Positions 33,174-36,691 of a DNA stretch of 36,691 bases are shown here, in pieces. Numbering within the stretch: position 1 is the stretch's first letter; the number at the start of each line of letters is the position of its first letter. Source of the DNA: Synechococcus sp. GreenBA-s (lineage in GTDB: Bacteria > Cyanobacteriota > Cyanobacteriia > PCC-6307 > Cyanobiaceae). The position numbers and the translations under genes are program-made. The stretch spans positions 1 to 36,691 of the forward strand of contig NZ_JAGQBX010000025.1 in NCBI RefSeq assembly GCF_024345855.1, read 5' to 3'. The notes below the pieces were generated by a model, which was not told where the DNA came from, made no database searches, and was given only the letters and a program-made list of their open reading frames with translations.

Positions 33174-34381
33174 GGCTGGGGCTGGGGCTGGGGCTGAACT
33201 TGGCCGTTCACCGGCAACTCCAGGGCGATGGGCCCGAGCACCCCGCGGCGGAAGTCGTCCAGCAGGCGCTGGGCCATGCGGGCGGTGTCGCCGCTGGTGT
33301 GGCGGGCGGCGGCGGCCTCCAGCCAGGCGGCGGCATTGGGGATGACAGGGCGCTGAAGAGCCTCGAGCTTTAGGGGCTCGGACGGAGGAGCCTCACGTTG
33401 AGGCGGCTCGCATGGGGTCGCCGGGGGCTGGGGCGCCTGGGATTGAGTCTCTGGGGATTGGAGCGCCTCGGCTTGGGGCACCGAGGCTTGGGGCACCGAG
33501 GGTTGGCCACCCGAGGAGTGAGCCCCGGCGGGCTCCACACCCCCCTCGAACCCGCCTCCAGGAAGCTGTACAGGCCGTACAGAATCGACGGACAGCTCCG
33601 GAGAGGCCTCCCCATTCCCCAGCGGCTCCACCACCACGCCGTAGCGCCGCTCCAGCAGCCCCGCCGGCACGCCGGCCGCCTCCACCGGCTCCAGGCCCGC
33701 CAGCAGCTGCACGAAGGCCATGGCCACCGCCTCGCCGTCGTAGGCGGCCTGGCCGATGTCGTCGCAGAGGGCAAGCCGCAGGGCCGCCAGCTGGTCATCC
33801 AGGCGCGGCGGCAGCACCCCGGGGGCATCGAGCAGGTCCAGGTCCTGGCCGAGGCGCACCCAGCGCAGACTGCGGGTGACGCCGGCGCGGCGGGCGCTGT
33901 CCACCACCTTCTGGCGCACCAGCCGGTTGATCAGGGCCGACTTGCCCACATTCGGGAAGCCCAGCATCAGGGCGCGCACGGGGCGGGGCTTCATGCCGCG
34001 GCCGCTGCGGCGGGCGTTGAGGGCCTCGCCGGCGCGGATCGCCGCCTGCTGCAGCTGTTTCACGCCCGTGCCGGCCCGGGCGTCGCACCACCAGGGGGTC
34101 TGGCCGCGGGCGCGGAACCAGGCGTCCCACTGGGCGCGGGCGGCGGGGCTGACCATGTCGCGGCGATTGAGCACCAGCAGGTGCGGCTTGCTGCCGATCC
34201 AGCGCTGCAGGCGCGGATGGCCCGTGGCGAGGGGGATCCGCGCATCGCGCACCTCGATCACCAGGTCCACCTTGGCCAGGTTGTCGGTGAGGGACCTCTC
34301 CGCCTTGGCGATGTGGCCCGGATACCACTGGATCGACGGGGCCGCAGCGCTGAGCAGACCGGCGGCGAGATCAGCCGCCAT
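33170..34381 (-). CDS. rbgA: Ribosome biogenesis GTPase RbgA/YlqF
   Basis: A 403-residue circularly permuted GTPase for late 50S assembly. IQWYPGHIAKAERSL opens the protein; the G motifs come in permuted order: LNRRDMV (G4), GFPNVGKSALINRL (G1), DAPGVLPPR (G3). The usual length is near 280-290; here a Pro/Gln/Glu-rich insert of about 100 residues (from GEASPELSVDSV to EALQRPVIP) separates the GTPase from the C-terminal helical domain, AAAARHTSGDTARMAQRLLDDFRRGVLG. The tail is VQPQPQPQP. Its start shares a base with the usp stop (TGATG) and its stop overlaps the RluD-family start. Confidence 0.9.
   Translation of the reverse strand: MAADLAAGLLSAAAPSIQWYPGHIAKAERSLTDNLAKVDLVIEVRDARIPLATGHPRLQRWIGSKPHLLVLNRRDMVSPAARAQWDAWFRARGQTPWWCDARAGTGVKQLQQAAIRAGEALNARRSGRGMKPRPVRALMLGFPNVGKSALINRLVRQKVVDSARRAGVTRSLRWVRLGQDLDLLDAPGVLPPRLDDQLAALRLALCDDIGQAAYDGEAVAMAFVQLLAGLEPVEAAGVPAGLLERRYGVVVEPLGNGEASPELSVDSVRPVQLPGGGFEGGVEPAGAHSSGGQPSVPQASVPQAEALQSPETQSQAPQPPATPCEPPQREAPPSEPLKLEALQRPVIPNAAAWLEAAAARHTSGDTARMAQRLLDDFRRGVLGPIALELPVNGQVQPQPQPQP
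33174..33197 (-). repeat. Hexanucleotide repeat at the end of rbgA
   Basis: Three to four copies of a 6-bp unit (CAGCCC on minus, read GGGGCT on plus) encode the PQPQPQP tail, right at the rbgA/rluD junction. Unit changes would not shift the frame. Confidence 0.8.
33470..33514 (-). repeat. 15-bp tandem repeat within rbgA
   Basis: Two exact 15-bp copies (33470-33484, 33485-33499) and one degenerate copy (33500-33514) encode a 5-residue pattern (SVPQA-type) in the Pro-rich insert. Confidence 0.8.
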
Positions 34382-34764
34382 CAGGGCACCACCAGCACCG
34401 GACAGGGCGCCAGCTGGATCACCCGCGAGGCGGTGCTGGGGGCCTCGTCGGCCTCGAGGCTGAGGCCGCGGGTGCCCATCACGATCACATCGGCGTTGAT
34501 CTCATCGGCCACATCGCAGATCACGAAGGCCGGCTTGCCCTGGCGCTCCAGCACCTCGCAGCTCACGCCCTGCTCGGAGAAGCGGCTGCGGGCCTGCTCC
34601 AGCAGCTCGGCCACCGCCAGGGGGTCGTCCTGATCGGGCTCCACCACCGAGAGCACCACCAGCCGGCTGCCGTGCTGCTGGGCGAGCTTGAGGGCCGTGG
34701 TGGCGGTCTCGGCCGCCTGGCGGCTGCGGTCGATCGGGAAGAGAATCGTCTCGAACATGGCCAT
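34381..34764 (-). CDS. Universal stress protein (UspA family)
   Basis: A 127-residue single UspA domain: [42 protein letters not shown] at the N-terminus and the ATP-binding-type [32 protein letters not shown] at the end (G-2x-G-9x-G(S/T) partly altered). Starts at 34776, 34764 and 34758 are all possible; the family usually begins MFETxLFP, so 34758 is also good. It heads the usp-rbgA-rluD operon and is divergent from pgk. Confidence 0.88.
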   Translation of the reverse strand: MAMFETILFPIDRSRQAAETATTALKLAQQHGSRLVVLSVVEPDQDDPLAVAELLEQARSRFSEQGVSCEVLERQGKPAFVICDVADEINADVIVMGTRGLSLEADEAPSTASRVIQLAPCPVLVVP

Positions 34765-34828
34765 CGGGCCGGTCATGTCCCTGTCTAGACGGACGCCGGG
34801 CGGAGTGGCAGGAGCAGACCCGGGAGCA

Positions 34829-34867
34829 GAGCAGGGAGCGGAGCAGGGAGAAGAGCAGGGAGAAGAG
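34829..34867 (+). repeat. 12-bp tandem repeat in the usp/pgk gap
   Basis: Three and a quarter copies of GAGCAGGGAGNN (34829-34840, 34841-34852, 34853-34864, then GAG), with a looser copy just before. It lies between the divergent usp and pgk starts, about 70 bp upstream of pgk. Confidence 0.8.
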
Positions 34868-34933
34868 CCGCGCCCGCCTGGCCCGGAGGGCCGCAGGGTA
34901 ACCTCGCCCCAATTTCCCTTGCGTCTCCACCCC

Positions 34934-36139
34934 ATGGCGAAGCGCTCCCTGGCCAGCCTCTCCGCTGACGATCTGCGCGGCAAGCGCGTGCTGGTCCGGG
35001 TCGACTTCAACGTTCCCCTCGATGACGCCGGTGCCATCACCGACGACACCCGCATCCGCGCCGCCCTGCCCACCATCAACGACCTGGTCGGCAAGGGCGC
35101 CAAGGTGATCCTGGCGGCCCACTTCGGCCGTCCCAAGGGCCAGGTGAACGAGGGCATGCGCCTCACCCCCGTGGCCGCCCGCCTCAGCGAGCTGCTGGGC
35201 AAGCCCGTGGTGAAGACGGACAGCTGCATCGGCCCCGATGCCGAGGCCAAGGTGGCCGCCATGGCCGAAGGCGATGTGGTGCTGCTGGAGAACGTGCGCT
35301 TCTTCGCCGAGGAAGAGAAGAACGAGGCCGATTTCGCCAAGCAGCTGGCGGCTCTGGCCGATGTGTACGTGAACGACGCCTTCGGCGCCGCCCACCGTGC
35401 CCACGCCTCCACCGAGGGCGTCACCCAGTACCTGAGCCCCTCGGTGGCCGGCTACCTGATGGAGAAGGAGCTGCAGTACCTGCAGGGCGCCATCGATGAG
35501 CCCAAGCGTCCCCTGGCCGCCATCGTGGGCGGCTCCAAGGTGAGCTCCAAGATCGGCGTGCTCGAGGCCCTGATCGACAAGTGCGACAAGGTGCTGATCG
35601 GCGGCGGCATGATCTTCACCTTCTACAAGGCCCGCGGCCTGGCGGTGGGCAAGAGCCTGGTGGAAGAGGACAAGCTCGAGCTGGCCAAGGAACTCGAGGC
35701 CAAGGCGGCCGCCAAGGGCGTGCAGTTGCTGCTGCCCACCGATGTGGTGCTGGCCGACAACTTCGCCCCCGACGCCAACAGCCAGACCGTGTCCATCAAC
35801 GCCATCCCCGATGGCTGGATGGGCCTGGACATCGGCCCCGACTCGATCAAGGCCTTCCAGGAGGCCCTGGCCGACTGCAAGACCGTGATCTGGAACGGCC
35901 CCATGGGCGTGTTCGAGTTCGACAAGTTCGCCGCCGGCACCAACGGCATCGCCCACACCCTGGCCGACCTGAGCGCCACGGGCTGCTGCACGATCATCGG
36001 CGGCGGCGACTCCGTGGCCGCCGTGGAGAAGGTGGGCGTGGCCGACAAGATGTCCCACATCTCCACCGGCGGCGGCGCCAGCCTCGAGCTGCTGGAAGGC
36101 AAGGTGCTGCCCGGCGTGGCCGCCCTCGACGAGGCCTGA
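34934..36139 (+). CDS. pgk: Phosphoglycerate kinase
   Basis: A 401-residue enzyme that interconverts 3-phosphoglycerate and 1,3-bisphosphoglycerate in the Calvin cycle and glycolysis. [72 protein letters not shown] and the C-terminal [11 protein letters not shown] are all present. The ATG at 34934 gives [22 protein letters not shown], the usual cyanobacterial start. It uses C-ending codons very strongly, as expected for a highly expressed gene, and has its own terminator. Confidence 0.98.
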   Translation: MAKRSLASLSADDLRGKRVLVRVDFNVPLDDAGAITDDTRIRAALPTINDLVGKGAKVILAAHFGRPKGQVNEGMRLTPVAARLSELLGKPVVKTDSCIGPDAEAKVAAMAEGDVVLLENVRFFAEEEKNEADFAKQLAALADVYVNDAFGAAHRAHASTEGVTQYLSPSVAGYLMEKELQYLQGAIDEPKRPLAAIVGGSKVSSKIGVLEALIDKCDKVLIGGGMIFTFYKARGLAVGKSLVEEDKLELAKELEAKAAAKGVQLLLPTDVVLADNFAPDANSQTVSINAIPDGWMGLDIGPDSIKAFQEALADCKTVIWNGPMGVFEFDKFAAGTNGIAHTLADLSATGCCTIIGGGDSVAAVEKVGVADKMSHISTGGGASLELLEGKVLPGVAALDEA

Positions 36140-36168
36140 AGACCGGAAGCGCAACCGTTGCCGTTGCC

Positions 36169-36192
36169 AGGGCCCCCGAGGGGGCCCTTTCT
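36169..36192 (+). terminator. Terminator of pgk
   Basis: AGGGCCCC (36169-36176), loop CGAG, GGGGCCCT (36181-36188), then TTCT. The T tract is short (TTTCTCGT) but the stem is perfect, 30 bp after the pgk stop. Confidence 0.82.
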
Positions 36193-36221
36193 CGTGGGCC
36201 CTGCTGCGAAGCAGAAGAGTC

Positions 36222-36674
36222 CTACGGGGTGGCAGAACGGCCCGTGGGAGCCTCGGGTCGGCTGCTGGAGGCCTCAGGCAGAGGAACCCCCAGCCGCTTG
36301 AACAGGGTGAGGGTCTCCTCCCGCTCCCGGACCATCAGCGCGCGGTAGGCCACCCGTTCCTGCTGGTTGCAGGCTCCGAGCGCCTTGAGGTCGGTCGCCG
36401 CCTCGATGCAGCGCAGGCCATCCCGGAGGATCGCCTGGCGGGCGGTGTGGTTCCGGCGCTCCTGGGCCTTGCGGGCCGTGAAGAACTCCTTCTGCTGGGC
36501 TGGGGTGAGCTGGATCCGCACGGGCTTGGCGCCCTGCGCCGGTGGAGCGGCCAGTGGCGTGGGCTGGGCCGTGGGGGCCGTCTGGGCACGCAGGGGCGCG
36601 GAGGCGAGAAGCACGGCCCCGAGCAGAGCCGAAGCCAGGGCAGGGTGCAGGCCCCTGAAGGCGTGGGGCGTCAT
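36222..36674 (-). CDS. Secreted protein of unknown function
   Basis: A 150-residue protein with a signal sequence (HPALASALLGAVLLASAPLRAQ|TA), a Pro/Ala linker (to about 50) and a charged helical core: LTPAQQKEFFTARKAQERRNHTARQAILRDGLRCIEAATDLKALGACNQQERVAYRALMVREREETLTLFKRLGVPLP. Two Cys (RCIEA, ACNQQ) could form a disulfide after export. No named family is recognised. It ends 83 bp from the pgk stop, convergent, and its start ATG is 17 bp from the window edge. Confidence 0.75.
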   Translation of the reverse strand: MTPHAFRGLHPALASALLGAVLLASAPLRAQTAPTAQPTPLAAPPAQGAKPVRIQLTPAQQKEFFTARKAQERRNHTARQAILRDGLRCIEAATDLKALGACNQQERVAYRALMVREREETLTLFKRLGVPLPEASSSRPEAPTGRSATP

Positions 36675-36691
36675 GGGGGATCGGGGGAGGG

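Noticed and set aside
1-36691. CRISPR arrays, rRNA genes, prophage or toxin-antitoxin genes
   Set aside because: No regularly spaced repeats, rRNA sequence, phage structural genes or recognisable toxin/antitoxin pairs were found.

Overview
The window is a piece of a high-GC (by eye about two-thirds G+C) unicellular picocyanobacterial chromosome, most like Cyanobium or the marine/brackish Synechococcus group. The evidence is the set of oxygenic-photosynthesis genes (psbA 3' end, psbO, a type-I beta-carotene hydroxylase, Ycf66- and Ycf20-like proteins, a stand-alone PCP_red mini-protein), cyanobacterial conserved unknowns (DUF2555, DUF6679 types), and scattered copies of the HIP1 octamer GCGATCGC. 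Nearly every base is coding; genes are tightly packed on both strands, often with 1-11 bp overlaps.

Layout. 1-5.0 kb: psbA end with a strong terminator, a GAF-GGDEF-EAL signalling protein, an endonuclease III gene with a 1-nt frameshift, aroC, and a histone H1-like protein. 5.0-9.9 kb, minus strand: eda, ftsH, sat, psbO with its own terminator. 10-16 kb: a small unknown, coaBC with a DUF2555 gene, tRNA-Ala(CGC), three consecutive short genes, a DUF565/Ycf20 protein, mpg-pyrB (GTGA overlap), a 45-aa membrane protein and a DUF6679-type gene. 16-23.7 kb: creatininase family protein, gatC, crtR, tRNA-Leu(UAG), a Ycf66-like gene, ileS, an Mpo1/DUF962 protein and a second membrane desaturase. 26.6-36.7 kb: the bifunctional (p)ppGpp synthetase/hydrolase gene rel, a two-domain peptide-type ABC ATPase followed 1 bp later by a ClC transporter, a compact usp-rbgA-rluD minus-strand operon, pgk with a terminator, and a secreted unknown.

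The most unusual region is 23.79-27.04 kb. The last 448 bp of rel are present twice in direct orientation, 2,803 bp apart, without indels. The intact rel gene carries one copy; the other is a headless relic. Between them lies a 2,355-bp segment of lower GC holding three genes that all encode exported proteins: two different cupins and a beta-carbonic-anhydrase-like protein. The carbonic anhydrase gene is itself decayed: its first zinc-ligand Cys codon reads Gly and its last 30 or so codons are frameshifted. The arrangement looks like a cargo segment that entered at the 3' end of rel and left a duplicated gene end, by single-crossover insertion or a duplication-type event. No transposase, integrase or terminal inverted repeats are visible.

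Functionally the rest is mostly core metabolism: photosystem II (psbA, psbO), protein quality control (ftsH), sulfate activation (sat), aromatic and pyrimidine biosynthesis (aroC, pyrB), CoA synthesis (coaBC), Calvin cycle/glycolysis (pgk), Entner-Doudoroff (eda), translation (gatC, ileS, two tRNAs), ribosome maturation (rbgA, rluD) and stringent response (rel). All assignments are from reading motifs and family resemblance; no database search was run.
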